This document shows, piece after piece, positions 44,523 to 54,504 of a stretch of 64,000 bases of DNA (positions are counted from its first letter, which is position 1; the number at the start of each line of letters is the position of its first letter). Position numbers and translations under genes: made by a program. Origin of the DNA: Diadophis punctatus similis (lineage: Eukaryota > Chordata > Lepidosauria > Squamata > Dipsadidae); the NCBI GenBank assembly GCA_023053685.1, contig JALIGW010000014.1, positions 17,889,308 to 17,953,307 of the forward strand, written 5' to 3'. The notes beneath the pieces are model-generated. The model ran no database searches, was not told where the DNA came from, and worked only from the letters and a program-made list of their open reading frames with translations.

Positions 44523-45985
44523 TTCTACAAATTTCCACAAATCCTGGAACACAGGGAAACTACCTGAGGACTGGAAAAGAGCTGACGTGGTCCTCATCTA
44601 CAAAAAGGTAAAAAAACAAACCCAGGAAACTACAGACCAATCAGCCTAACATCAATACCTGGGAAAATACTGGAAAAAATAATTAAAAAGCAGATCTCCC
44701 ATCATCTAGAAACAAACCAGGTAATAACCAACAGCCAACACGGATTTGTTAAGAACAAGTCATGCCAAACCAACCTCATTTCATTCTTCAACACTGTGAC
44801 CAAATTAGTAGACCAGCGAAATGCAGTAGACATAATATACCTGGACTTCAGCAAAGCATTTGACAAAGTAGACCACAACCTACTTCTTCATAAGCTAGAA
44901 AAAAGCGGATAGACAGCTACACAACCAGATGGATTAACAACTGGCTGACCAACCGTACCCAGCGAGTAGTCCTCAGTGGCTCTAAGTCCACATAGAGAGA
45001 AGTAAGCAGTGGGGTACCACAAGGTTCCATCCTAGGCCCAGTACTCTTTAATGTCTTCATAAGTGACCTAGATGAGGGAATAGCAGGAGAACTAACCAAA
45101 TTTGCAGATGATACCAAGCTGGCAGGAGTGGCAAACACCCCAGAGGAAAGACTCAAAATCCAGAGGGACCTCGACAGACTCGAACACTGGGCCCAAACCA
45201 ATAAAATGAAATTTAACACGGAGAAAAGTAAAATTCTGCACCTAGGTAAGAAGAATCAAAAATACACATACAAACTGGGCGAAACCACACTCAATAGCAG
45301 CGATTGCAAGAGGGATCTTGGAGTCTTGGTAGACAGCCAACTAAATATGAGCCAGCAGTGTGCAGCAGCAGCCAAAAAGGCCAATGCAATCCTGAGCTGC
45401 ATAAATAGAGGGATACAATCAAGGACCAGAGAGGTACTAGTACCACTCTATAAAGCCTTGGTCAGACCACACCTAGAGTACTGCATCCAATTTTGGTCAC
45501 CACACTACAAAAAAGACATTGAAACCCTAGAGAAAGTGCAGAAGAGAGCAACCAGGATGATAAAGGGTCTGGAAAATAAAACATACAAAGAGCGGTTGCA
45601 GGAACTGAGCTTGGACAGTCTGGCGAAGAGAAGGACCAGGGGTGACATGATAGCAGTGTTCCAATACTTGAGGGGATGCCACAGAGGGGAGGGGGTCAGG
45701 CTGTTCTCTATGGCACCAGAAAGCCAAACAAGGAATAACGGATGGAAGCTGACCAAGGAGAGATTCAACCTGGAAGTGAGGAGAAACTTTCTGACAGTGA
45801 GAGCGATCAACCAGTGGAACAGCTTGCCAGTGGAGGTTGTGAGAGCCCCAACACTTGTGACCTTCAAGGAGAGACTGGACTGCCATCTGTCTCAAATGGT
45901 GTAGGAACTCCTGCTTGAGCAGGGGGTTGGACTAGATGACCTACAAGGTCCCTTCCAACTCTAATAATAAATCTAAATAAATCTA
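44523..45985 (+). pseudogene. CR1 LINE, RT to 3' UTR, 5'-truncated
   Basis: This is the longest CR1 copy here. In order it encodes ITSIPGKILEK-like fingers, YLDFSKAFDKVDHNLL (motif A with its aspartate), GVPQGSILGPVLFNVFISDL (motif B) and FADDTKL (motif C, the catalytic FADD box), then thumb and C-terminus to about 45,904. The 3' UTR (GAGCAGGGGGTTGGACTAG...) ends in AATAATAAATCTAAATAAATC. It lacks endonuclease and ORF1. A one-base deletion near 44,909 changes frame, and an in-frame TAG lies at 44,993, so the protein is broken. From about 44,996 to 45,904 the frame is uninterrupted, suggesting modest age. Initiation at 45,128 is not supported, because that codon is GTG inside the RT. Confidence 0.88.
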
Positions 45986-46586
45986 AAATCTCAGACCTTC
46001 AGGTCCTTGAGGAAAGCCATTGTGTCTTCCCAAAGTCTTCTTGTTTCCAGGTTGAGTATACTCAACATCTCATTGTGGTTGTTGAGCAAGCACTACATGT
46101 ATAAGCATTCCAATGTGCTTAGGATGGGCTTCCCTAAGGACACACCTCTGCTATGCCAGAGTTGCTCAGTTCCCAAAGCATCCTCCCATTTCATTGGACA
46201 ATAACTCTTTAAGAAAGGTGAGTCAGAGAAGGTAGATGGGTGAGAAAGCACAGCTTGATGGGAGATTGTATTGCATTAATCTGGAGGTTGCCATCCTGTT
46301 GGAACCATTTCTTTCTATCCTGCCTGCAGAATCTTCACAGGAATAGCAGAATTCAGGAGTTGTTGAGATGTGTGTGCTTGTGTAGAGATTGGGGGGACAG
46401 ACTTCAACATACAGTTTGCAGTAACTGGATATAGCTGAGTCTTGGAAAAGCCACAGACTATTGTTTAAGAGCCCTCCAGCATGAGGTTGTGATGGGTTAG
46501 GTCAGCCAGGCTGTTTGACCTGCTGTGCCACGCAAACCATGTCTTTCTGTGGTTTATCAGATTCTTTACCTAGGACTAAGGTGGGA
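45986..46586. other. left flank of the DIRS element
   Basis: No repeat or exon assigned in the 600 bases before the DIRS insertion. Confidence 0.4.
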
Positions 46587-46601
46587 CCATTCTCCATTGG
46601 A

Positions 46602-46718
46602 GGTTGAAGCCAGCATTCAGTGAGGGTTGTCCACAGCCAATCACATCAAGGGCTGAGTCTGTCAATCAAAAACTGAGCCTCTGTCCTCCTCCTCCTTGGA
46701 TATTGGCCCAGTTTAGAC
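46602..46718 (+). repeat. left inverted terminal repeat of DIRS
   Basis: 117 bases beginning GGTTGAAGCCAGCATTCAG and ending GCCCAGTTTAGAC. As far as I can compare by eye, it is identical in complement to 52,287-52,403. It should hold promoter signals for the genomic RNA. Confidence 0.92.
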
Positions 46719-47303
46719 TCAGCCCTTCAAAAAGGCTAGACGTGGATTTACACCTCTCTGACTGCTTGCTTCAACTGTAAGTTTAAAAAAAAAAAAAAGA
46801 AAAAAGAAAAATGCATGAGGATTGACTTAGTTAAGAAAGGAAAAATAACAACAGTTAGGAAACTGTTTCCTTCTCCCGTCCCCAGGCATTAACAAATCGC
46901 CACTTGTGGCTGTTAAACGCCTCGATTCCAGCTGCCCCCTCTCTTCCCCCTCTGCTCATTGTCTGGGGAACGGGCTTGCAAGCCCTGAGGGGAGCGTTGT
47001 TTGCCATCGGCCGGTGCTTGCACTCCGATGAGGCTGGAGGGACACTCCCTTACCAAAGCTCCTAAGGAGCACAGATACAGGGGAGAATTCAAGACTCACA
47101 GATTGTATTTCTGGTAAGGCCGATCTTGCGGCCGGCTTCTTTTAGCCTGGAGACTCGGCGGCGCGGCTTTTAAGCTCAGCGCCGGCCGATCTTTTCAAAT
47201 TTGGCTGTTTTTCCCGCCCTTTCGCCTCCTGAGCCGGTCGCCATCTTGGGAGCGCAGCGCCATCTAGCGGCGCGCGCAACTCGCTATTTTTAGCTGATTC
47301 ACG
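46719..47303 (+). promoter_or_regulatory. DIRS 5' leader
   Basis: 585 bases between the left terminal repeat and the gag ATG. It contains an A-rich tract at about 46,784-46,812 and becomes GC rich close to the start codon (CACGATGG context). Probably the 5' untranslated region; no TATA box is obvious. Confidence 0.5.
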
Positions 47304-49009
47304 ATGGCTGAGGCTGGGAAGGCTCCGGCGAAGCCGAAGAGGCCAGCAAGAACGCAGAAAGGGCCCGATTCTGGGGAGGAGATTACTCCTGCCCCGATAG
47401 AAGCCAAGCAGCCTAAATCGACCCAAGGGTCTAAGGCTGCAGAACGCGACGAGAGGAGGCGTGATCGGGCGCTACAGCGCATAGTGGACAGGGCGGATCA
47501 GCAAGAGGAGGCCATGGCACCTCCAAAACACCAGGTAGTGATCCAGGCCCAGGTCCACAATCTGGATGCCCCAGCTCCTACGCTCTTAGACCCCAATGTC
47601 TGGGGGGAAGGAGGCCTGGTCTCCTCTGCCCAGGGAAATCCCCAGGAGATTGCTACTGCATTTGGACCAGATATCCCTGTGGCCTCTGCTCCCACCATAG
47701 ACTGGACACAGGCGGCTAGGCCCCCTGCTAGTGTGGCCTCCAGCTCCCTGACTTCTCAGGCAGGCCCTTCACATCAGCCTGATCAGCCAAGCTGGCAGAT
47801 GGTCATGGCAGCAACAGTGCAACAGTGCCTAGCTGGATTCCAGCAAATACAGGCCTCTGCCCAGGCCATTCCATCTAGGCTTCTAGTCATGCACATTCTC
47901 AGTCCCTCAGGGGGGCAGCCATTGCTGAAGACTCATCTGATGATTCCAGTGAGGATATCAGACCTGCCACCCTGGAAGAGGGTGAGTGTGATCCCACAGC
48001 ACTATCAGAGGATGAAGGCCTCGCTCCAGAACAACCCACTTCAGTGGGCTTATTCCCACCTGCCTTATTCAAGTCGTTACTACATAAGGCCAGGAATGTA
48101 GCAGGCCTGGCCTCTGCTCCAGTAACAACAGATGCTGCGACTTCTTCTTCCAAAGTTCCGGTTTTTGAAGAACAGGTGACAGAGCTGGATGTTATTCCAG
48201 CGCCCAAGATATTCCTGGACAACGTGCAGCGACAGTTCGTGGCTCCAACCTCAGGACCAATGCCTTCCGCGCAGGACAAGAGATTCTTTAATACGGCGGC
48301 TGAACTGACGGGTCTACTCTCCCCTCCATCGGTGGATGTTCCGGTAGCTGCGCTCCACTCTCCAAATCCCATACCGGGGGAAGCTGAGGAGCTCCTGAAA
48401 CCGGATGATCGTCGACTAGAACAACTCCTGCTAAAGTCCCACCATGCCTCGGCCTGGGCGGTTCGCGCTTCCTGCTCTGCATCCTTCTTTGCCAGATCGT
48501 CTCTCTTGTGGCTGCGCCAGCTCCAGGAGTGGATCCCCTCATCAGAACTTCGCATTCATCAAGACCTCAATAAAGTCATAGCTGCAACTCAATTTACTGC
48601 TGATGCTACACTCAGGGCAGCACGCTTTTCTTCAAAATCCATTGCGGCTGCCACCGCAGGTCGCAGGGTGAACTGGCTCAAGAACTGGACTGCCGATGCT
48701 CGCCAAAAATGGCGCCTGGCATCTAAGCCGATTGCGGGTCAATCCCTTTTTGGGGAGGTTTTAGACCCGTTACTGGTGGAGTCTAAGGATCGTAGGAAGG
48801 TCCTTCCAACTTATAACAAAAAAGGTTCTTTCCGTCATAACCCATATCCTAGACGGCCCTTTCGATCGGCTGACCAGGGTTCCAATCTGCCCCGAACCCC
48901 AGGTCAGTATGGCCAAAGGTCCTTTTACCAGGATAGAGCGGCCAGGGGCAGATCTTACAAACGTCCCTATAGGGGATGGGGTAACAAGTTTTCCAGACGA
49001 GGCAAATAA
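47304..49009 (+). pseudogene. gag: DIRS Gag-like protein, one frame break
   Basis: Structural protein expected to coat the element's RNA. The ATG at 47,304 (CACGATGG) opens a Lys/Ala/Pro-rich N-terminus with EDR/RRRDRA-type charged stretches. The frame runs past a run of six G at 47,910-47,915, after which the sensible reading continues one base back: an acidic block (EDSSDDSSEDI), then the conserved-looking region with NWTADARQKWRLASKPIAG and LFGEVLDPLLVE, and a basic tail (RGWGNKFSRRGK) to the stop at 49,009. Read as two pieces it spans about 568 codons. One missing G in the run explains the break; a sequencing or assembly homopolymer error, or -1 slippage, are alternatives. No CCHC zinc knuckle is visible, which is usual for DIRS. 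Its last 100 bases overlap pol. Confidence 0.8.
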
Positions 49010-50795
49010 TTTATCTCAGGATTTCCCAATTGGAGGTAGACTAGCCAGGTTTGCGGATACCTGGGAATTGACCACTCAGGACGTCTGGGTTAGACAAACT
49101 ATCCGTTTTGGGTTATCATTGGAATTTTGGTCACGGCCCACTCCAAGTTTTATACCCTGTCATGTTTCTGGAGTTCCAGAAAAGCGCCGGTTAATGGAAC
49201 AGGCCATCCACCATCTCCTGGAGATTAGGGCCATTGAACCGGTCCCTAGGGAACAAAGGGGAGCAGGAGTATACTCAATACTTTTTCTGGTCCCTAAACC
49301 CTCCGGGGATTGGCGACCTATACTGGATCTCAAAAGGTTAAACCAGTTTGTTAAATATCGCAAATTCAAAATGCAATCCCTACGTTCCATCCTCAGGGGT
49401 ATCCATAGGGGTGACTATCTGGTCTCCTTGGACCTATCCGAAGCATATCTCCACATCCCCATAGCACCTACAGACAGGAAGTTTCTCCGTTTCTGCCTTG
49501 CTGGAAGACACTTCCAGTATCGAGCACTCCCGTTTGGCCTCTCCTCAGCCCCCCGAGTCTTTACAAAGATCTTGGCGGCATTGGAGGCTCACCTTCGTTC
49601 CTTAGGAGTTCGGGTCCAGTGCTACCTGGACGATATTCTGCTTCAGGCTTCTTCCAGGTCCTTGGCAGAGCGTCATGTGCAAGTAGTGCTGGACGAGCTC
49701 CAACGACATGGCTTCTCGGTAAACCACCGTAAGAGCTGTCTGGTTCCTAGTACCTCAATTCTCCATTTGGGCTCAATTATAGATTCCCAGCAGTGCAAGG
49801 TTTTCCTATCCCCCGAGCGACAGGGCAGCATTAGGGTCATCATAGGTAATATCAACCGCTGTCCATCAGTTTCTCTAGTCCTGTTGGCCACACTACTGGG
49901 AAAAATGATATCGTGCATCGATATCGTGCCCTGGGCACGGTTGCACTCCCATAGATTGCAGTGGTTCTTACTTCCCCTTATTCCCCCGGGTCAGTCCCCC
50001 CCTGCAGTTTGGGTTCGTTTGCCCTCTCACGTTAGACAATCCCTAGTCTGGTGGACATCCTCAGCCTTGGAAGAAGGCTCTTCCTTCCTCCTACCAGATA
50101 GAATTACAGTAACCACAGATGCCAGCCTCTCAGGCTGGGGGGCACACATTCAGGGCCAACTGGCCCAGGGTACCTGGTCTAGGGAGGAATCCAAATGCCC
50201 CATTAACCTACTAGAACTTCGCACTATCCATTTAGCGTTAAAGAGCTTTAAGACTAGAATAGAAGGTTCTCATGTGTTGGTCCTCACCGACAATGTCACG
50301 GCCAAAGCACATGTTAATAGGCAAGGGGGAACACGTTCAGCGGCCCTGCTTGAGGAGGCCTTGTCCCTGGGTCTGTGGGCAGAGAAACACCTTATTTCCC
50401 TTTCAGCGGAATATATTTCAGGGGAAGCCAACAAGCAGGCTGATTGGCTCAGCCGTCGGGATTTAGATCAGACCGAATGGCAACTACATCCAGGGGTGTT
50501 TCAGGATATTGTTCATAGATTTGGTTTACCTTTAATTGATCTGTTTGCTACCCCACAGAATGCACAGCTCAGCCGGTTCTACTCTCGCTTCCCGACGGAA
50601 GGCGCAGAAGCAGTCGACGCCCTGCGCTCACCTTGGCCCCAGGGACTCCTGTATGCCTTCCCTCCCCTCCCTCTGCTCTCCAGGGTCATCCAGAAAATAT
50701 TAAAACATTCTGCGGAGGTGATTCTAATTGCCCCTCACTGGCCACGCAGGGTTTGGTTCGGGGACCTCCTTTTCCTCTCCCGCGGTCACCCGTAG
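48909..50795 (+). CDS. pol: DIRS Pol: reverse transcriptase, RNase H, methylase-like domain
   Basis: 628 codons from an ATG inside the gag end, in the +1 frame relative to gag. Reverse transcriptase copies the element RNA: motif A SLDLSEAYLHI with D175, ALPFGLSSAPRVF (motif B), and the catalytic YLDD at 239-242. RNase H removes the RNA strand: TTDASLSGWG (D404), LLELRT (E436), LTDNVTAKAHV (D461) and EANKQADWLSRR (D512), so all four acidic residues are present. Residues about 540-628 (LIDLFATPQNAQLSRFYSRF, SPWPQGLLYAFPP, IAPHWPRRVWF) occupy the position of the methylase-like domain of DIRS elements; whether it is catalytic is unclear. The frame is uninterrupted. The end overlaps the recombinase frame. 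No protease or DDE integrase is present, as expected. Confidence 0.92.
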   Translation: MAKGPFTRIERPGADLTNVPIGDGVTSFPDEANNLSQDFPIGGRLARFADTWELTTQDVWVRQTIRFGLSLEFWSRPTPSFIPCHVSGVPEKRRLMEQAIHHLLEIRAIEPVPREQRGAGVYSILFLVPKPSGDWRPILDLKRLNQFVKYRKFKMQSLRSILRGIHRGDYLVSLDLSEAYLHIPIAPTDRKFLRFCLAGRHFQYRALPFGLSSAPRVFTKILAALEAHLRSLGVRVQCYLDDILLQASSRSLAERHVQVVLDELQRHGFSVNHRKSCLVPSTSILHLGSIIDSQQCKVFLSPERQGSIRVIIGNINRCPSVSLVLLATLLGKMISCIDIVPWARLHSHRLQWFLLPLIPPGQSPPAVWVRLPSHVRQSLVWWTSSALEEGSSFLLPDRITVTTDASLSGWGAHIQGQLAQGTWSREESKCPINLLELRTIHLALKSFKTRIEGSHVLVLTDNVTAKAHVNRQGGTRSAALLEEALSLGLWAEKHLISLSAEYISGEANKQADWLSRRDLDQTEWQLHPGVFQDIVHRFGLPLIDLFATPQNAQLSRFYSRFPTEGAEAVDALRSPWPQGLLYAFPPLPLLSRVIQKILKHSAEVILIAPHWPRRVWFGDLLFLSRGHP

Positions 50796-50872
50796 AGACT
50801 GCCCCCCCTTCCGGATCTGCTCCAACAGGGGGAAGTGGTTTACCCGGACCCTCAGTGGTTACGCTCGACCGC

Positions 50873-51931
50873 ATGGCGGTTGAGCGGGAGGTCTTAAAAC
50901 GACAACATTATGATCTGGACACCATCGAAGTCATCTTGGCCTCCAGGCGTCCTTCCACTAACAGAGTGTATCAGAATACCTGGAAGGCTTTCTGTGAGTG
51001 GTGCAGACTGGAGGGTATCTCTCCTCTTTATGTGCCCATTCCTCTCCTACTCCGTTTCCTCAAGAAAGGACTAAATTTGGGGTTGGCCCCTAACACCCTT
51101 AGACGCCAACTGGCCGCACTTTCCACCATTCTCTCCTGCCCAAATTGCCCCTCTCTGGCACATGTGCCCACGGTGCATAGGTTCCTTAAAGGAGCCTCCA
51201 ACATCTGCCCGCCAGTCGTGCACCGTTTTCCCACCTGGGACCTACCCCTGGTCCTGGAGGCCCTAACCGGTCCCCCCTTTGAACCTTTAAGAGAGGCGCC
51301 CCTTAGCCTCCTGTCTTACAAGGTAGCTTTCCTTGTGGCTATAACATCAGCCAGACGTATCTCCGAGCTCTCAGCTCTCTCTATTCGGCAGGACCTTTGT
51401 CTTTTCCATCCAGACAGAGTGGTCCTCCGCCTAGACCCTTCCTTCCTTCCCAAAGTAAATTCCTTATTTCACCGTTCCCAGGAAATCATTCTCCCGTCCT
51501 TCTGTGCCCACCCACGTCATCCTAGAGAGCGTCAGTGGCATACTCTGGACGTGAGGCGTGCCTTGAAGGCTTATATCAACCGTACTTCGGCCTTTCGTAA
51601 ATCAGAGGCCTTGTTTGTTGCCTTCCTTCCCCGTTCCATGGGGCTCAAGGTTTCATCCCCTACCATAGGGAGGTGGATCAGAGCCACAATCACTAGAGCT
51701 TATACCTCAGCTGGAAAGCCGGTACCAGAGACTATCACGGCCCATTCCACCCGCAGCGCCGCTACGTCGGCTGCATGGAAGACTCGGGCTTCACTTGAGG
51801 AAGTGTGTAGGGCTGCTACTTGGGTTTCCCCTACTCAGTTCATACGCCACTATAAAATTGATTCTTATGCTTCTACAGAGGCAGCCTTCGGCAGGCGAGT
51901 GCTTCAACAGGTTGCTGTGCCTCTGTCCTAG
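50873..51931 (+). CDS. YR: DIRS tyrosine recombinase
   Basis: 352 codons from the first ATG (MAVEREVLKRQHYDLD). The open frame extends upstream to at least 50,633, overlapping pol by 163 bases, but that stretch has no ATG, so a frameshifted or internally initiated product is possible. The N-terminal part (SRRPSTNRVYQNTWKAFCEW, then LLLRFLKKGL) is the DNA-binding core-like region. The catalytic part has R162 in TSARRISEL, H291 and R294 in AHSTRSAAT, and the nucleophile Y327 in FIRHYKID. These are the R / H-x-x-R / Y residues of tyrosine recombinases. It would recombine the circular DNA copy into the genome by a 3-base crossover, which explains the absence of a target duplication. No stop or frameshift was seen. 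The stop at 51,931 lies 64 bases before the internal complementary region. Confidence 0.9.
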   Translation: MAVEREVLKRQHYDLDTIEVILASRRPSTNRVYQNTWKAFCEWCRLEGISPLYVPIPLLLRFLKKGLNLGLAPNTLRRQLAALSTILSCPNCPSLAHVPTVHRFLKGASNICPPVVHRFPTWDLPLVLEALTGPPFEPLREAPLSLLSYKVAFLVAITSARRISELSALSIRQDLCLFHPDRVVLRLDPSFLPKVNSLFHRSQEIILPSFCAHPRHPRERQWHTLDVRRALKAYINRTSAFRKSEALFVAFLPRSMGLKVSSPTIGRWIRATITRAYTSAGKPVPETITAHSTRSAATSAAWKTRASLEEVCRAATWVSPTQFIRHYKIDSYASTEAAFGRRVLQQVAVPLS

Positions 51932-51994
51932 TAGACACTGGGGAGGAGTGGTTGCTTTAGTTGCCCTCCCTCGGGACTCGTAGCTTGGGTATGT

Positions 51995-52087
51995 CCCTCA
52001 CTGAATGCTGGCTTCAACCTCCAATGGAGAATGGGCGTTTACTTACCGTTGATACGCCCGTTCTCGTTGGTTGAAGCCAGCATTCAG
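51995..52087 (-). repeat. DIRS internal complementary region
   Basis: The first half (CCCTCACTGAATGCTGGCTT ... TCCAATGGAGAATGG) is the complement of the element's left end. The second half (TGGGCGTTTACTTACCGTTG ... GGTTGAAGCCAGCATTCAG) is the complement of its right end. The two overlap at TGG. In the DIRS replication model this region templates completion of the ends and circle closure. Confidence 0.93.
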
Positions 52088-52159
52088 ACCCTCCCTTATG
52101 TTCTTTGGTTCTTATTGAATACGTTCTACACTGTTTTTTGCTCTACTACTTGTTGTATT

Positions 52160-52165
52160 AATAAA
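52160..52165 (+). terminator. candidate poly(A) signal of DIRS
   Basis: AATAAA between the internal complementary region and the right terminal repeat. It suits the 3' end of the transcript, but its use is not shown. Confidence 0.4.
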
Positions 52166-52286
52166 TCCAGTTTTTTGTTACTTAATTCCGCAGTCTGAGG
52201 TGTGACTTACTCTCCTATTGGTGCAGTGTATTGTTTTTGTTCGGTTAACACTGTTCCTTTCCACGTCAAGTCTGTCTTTCAGCTTC

Positions 52287-52403
52287 GTCTAAACTGGGCC
52301 AATATCCAAGGAGGAGGAGGACAGAGGCTCAGTTTTTGATTGACAGACTCAGCCCTTGATGTGATTGGCTGTGGACAACCCTCACTGAATGCTGGCTTCA
52401 ACC
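52287..52403 (-). repeat. right inverted terminal repeat of DIRS
   Basis: 117 bases beginning GTCTAAACTGGGCC and ending GCTGGCTTCAACC, the complement of 46,602-46,718. It is followed by a 37-base right-specific extension ending TAAACGCCCA. Confidence 0.92.
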
Positions 52404-52440
52404 AACGAGAACGGGCATATCAACGGTAAGTAAACGCCCA

Positions 52441-52822
52441 ATCTGTCTGGTACAAGCCATGATGACATCACATACAACATGATACCGGAAGAGCAGTTCC
52501 CTGGCACGCACGCACGGGAGAGCCGGAAACCAGAAGAGCAATTCCCCGGCTGACCTTCCGATTTCTGGAGTGCGCATGCATGAAGATCAGCTGGGCGGCA
52601 CGCATGCATGCGCCAGAAACCAGAAGCTCAGCTTCCCGGCACATGCATGCGCGTGAAGGAGCTGCTCTTCCGGTTCCTGGTGCTCCCGCATGCGTGAAGA
52701 CCAGCTGGCCGGCACGCATGTGTGCGCTGGAACCCAGAAGAGCAATGGGCGACGGCTGGTGTGCCCGGAGAGATGGTTCTGCGTGCCACTTCCAGCACGC
52801 ATGCCATAGGTTCGCCATCATG
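52441..52822. mobile_element. hAT-like element, right part only
   Basis: The end CATAGGTTCGCCATCA and the repeated GCGCATGCATG / CCAGAAGAGCA units relate it to the CAGTGATGGCGAACC family, but no left terminus is present and the right tip lacks CTG. It abuts the DIRS right end, so one of the two may have truncated it. Confidence 0.55.
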
Positions 52823-54030
52823 GATATAAACCCAATGTTTCAGGGAACTAAGTTTCTAAACATGCTAATATAACATGTAGGACAAACCCAATAGTTATTA
52901 TGGGAGACTGTTAGATTTATATCTTTTTTTTCCTTCCAGCATCTGAAAGTAGCTTACAAAGAGCTCTTTCATAGTTTTATCACCACAATTACCCTTGGAG
53001 GTGGTTGGGCCAAGAAAGACCCAATCTGGCTAGAATGAGCTTTCCTGACTGAGAATGAATCTCACCTGAACTAGTCCCAGGTTGAAGTGAGCTGTCGTAC
53101 TTGCTCTCTTAGAAGACGGTTGTCCAGTGGTTGCAATCATGGACTGGCGTATTCTTCTTCTGAGATGAACCCCTGTTCCTGGGGCTTTGAGTCTATTTCC
53201 AATCTCCTGATACATTTGATTAGCTCTGCATCTCATCTGCTTCTACTGGTTCCAATACTGATGTTCATGGTGGGACAGGAAGCTTGGAATCTGGCCTTTG
53301 CATGCATTCAAAAGTAGCAACATATTTTGGCGTACAAGTTGTTTAATCTTTTTCTCATTAGGAAAATTGTATCATTAATTTTATGCATCACAACTCCAGG
53401 TGCTTTCATAGGAAACAATTGAAAATCTGCAAAAGCTCATTTATTGCATTTTGCGGCACGGAAAATGTAGTTGTGAGACTTCTTTTAAAACATTGATGCT
53501 AATTGAATCTAATATTCATTCTTCTCGTTTGCCTTTGCCCAGAAAGGCATGGCAAGAGATTGCCTCGTACAGTAGAGCAGCTAAGATTGTAAATTAGATG
53601 TCCTTGTTTTAAATTCATATCCACAATGATCTGCCAGTAGCCGTTGAATCTATTCCACCCGACCCTCTTTCTTGTAGTGAAGAGAAGTTGATGATGCCTT
53701 GCGGTGAGGAGGATCTGATCCAGAAAGGAATGTGGTTAAGAATCTGTTGAGTGCAGGAGGCTGGTGCCCTCTCAGAATGGTACCCATGGGAGATTTGTCC
53801 ATTCATAAGATGCCTCCCATGGTTGGCATGGCCAGTCACCCATTTACCAGATGGTAACCAATCCTCCCAGGATGTCTTTGACTTTCCCCACATTATCTTT
53901 GTACAGCACATCCCTGCCAATCAAGAGGATGCTAGAAGCTGGCTGGATCTGGTGGGCAGGGAGACCGATGGGCACCAAGGCAGGGATCTGGGCGCAAGTG
54001 TCACGATGGGTGACTTTGATATGTGTGATC
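52823..54030. other. no recognisable feature
   Basis: About 1.2 kb without an assignable repeat or exon; several 65-115 codon frames lack any motif. Confidence 0.4.
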
Positions 54031-54136
54031 AAGATGCCCCAGATTGTTGGGGGCAATATGCTGAACTCTGTAAACTGCTTAGAGAGGGCTGTAAAGCACT
54101 ATGAAGCGGTATATAAGTCTAAGTGCTATTGCTATG
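54031..54136 (+). mobile_element. Sauria-type SINE, 3' half only
   Basis: CCCAGATTGTTGGGGGCAAT and GTATATAAGTCTAAGTGCTA tail, plus strand; the tRNA head is missing. Confidence 0.85.
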
Positions 54137-54328
54137 ACAACGTTGAACTCAATGGGCCAAGCTCTCTTTCACCGTTCACAGTTATACATAGATTTCTGCT
54201 GCACCATGGAGCTTTCCAGACAATTAGTCTCATGTTTGAGACAAGGTAAACAGGGGAAAGGAAGGTAGTTGGTCTTGTCTCTTCAGCTTGACAGGGTTAA
54301 TCAAAGTTTTTAGGTATGCTTGTGTGAA

Positions 54329-54376
54329 ATGTGTGTTTGTGTGAATGTGTGTGTGCGTGTGTGTGTGTGTGTGTGT
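54329..54376. repeat. (TG)n microsatellite, imperfect
   Basis: TG-rich run with a few interruptions. Confidence 0.85.
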
Positions 54377-54504
54377 TTTCCAGTACAGTTAAGCCACACT
54401 GCCAACATTTCACAAGCATTTTTCCTTGCACCAATCATTGCTTGTATAAAAAGGCTGGAATTAAAAGACCAGGTTTACACAAAACACAAGCTTATGGTCA
54501 AATG

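Larger units (their letters stand above)
46587..52440 (+). mobile_element. DIRS-type tyrosine-recombinase retrotransposon
   Basis: A 5,854-bp element with the full DIRS layout. It has 117-bp inverted terminal repeats (46,602-46,718 and 52,287-52,403), unequal outer extensions (15 bases left, 37 right), and an internal complementary region at 51,995-52,087 that contains the complements of both outer ends joined head to tail. It has three overlapping frames for Gag, RT/RNase H/methylase-like and tyrosine recombinase, in that order. Both outer ends read CCA (46,587-46,589 and 52,438-52,440), and in the internal region these collapse to one TGG, the expected crossover trinucleotide. No target duplication is seen, as expected for recombinase insertion. 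It carries no integrase or aspartic protease. Only one obvious lesion was found, in gag. By its terminal design it is DIRS-like rather than Ngaro-like, which has split direct repeats. Confidence 0.93.

Noticed and set aside
47498..48555. Antisense open frames over gag (66, 84 and 218 codons)
   Set aside because: They are shadows of the gag coding bias on the opposite strand and carry no start context or known domain.
46587..52440. Reading the DIRS unit as an endogenous retrovirus or Ngaro element
   Set aside because: There are no LTRs, protease, DDE integrase or envelope, and the ends are inverted repeats with an internal complementary region, unlike the split direct repeats of Ngaro.
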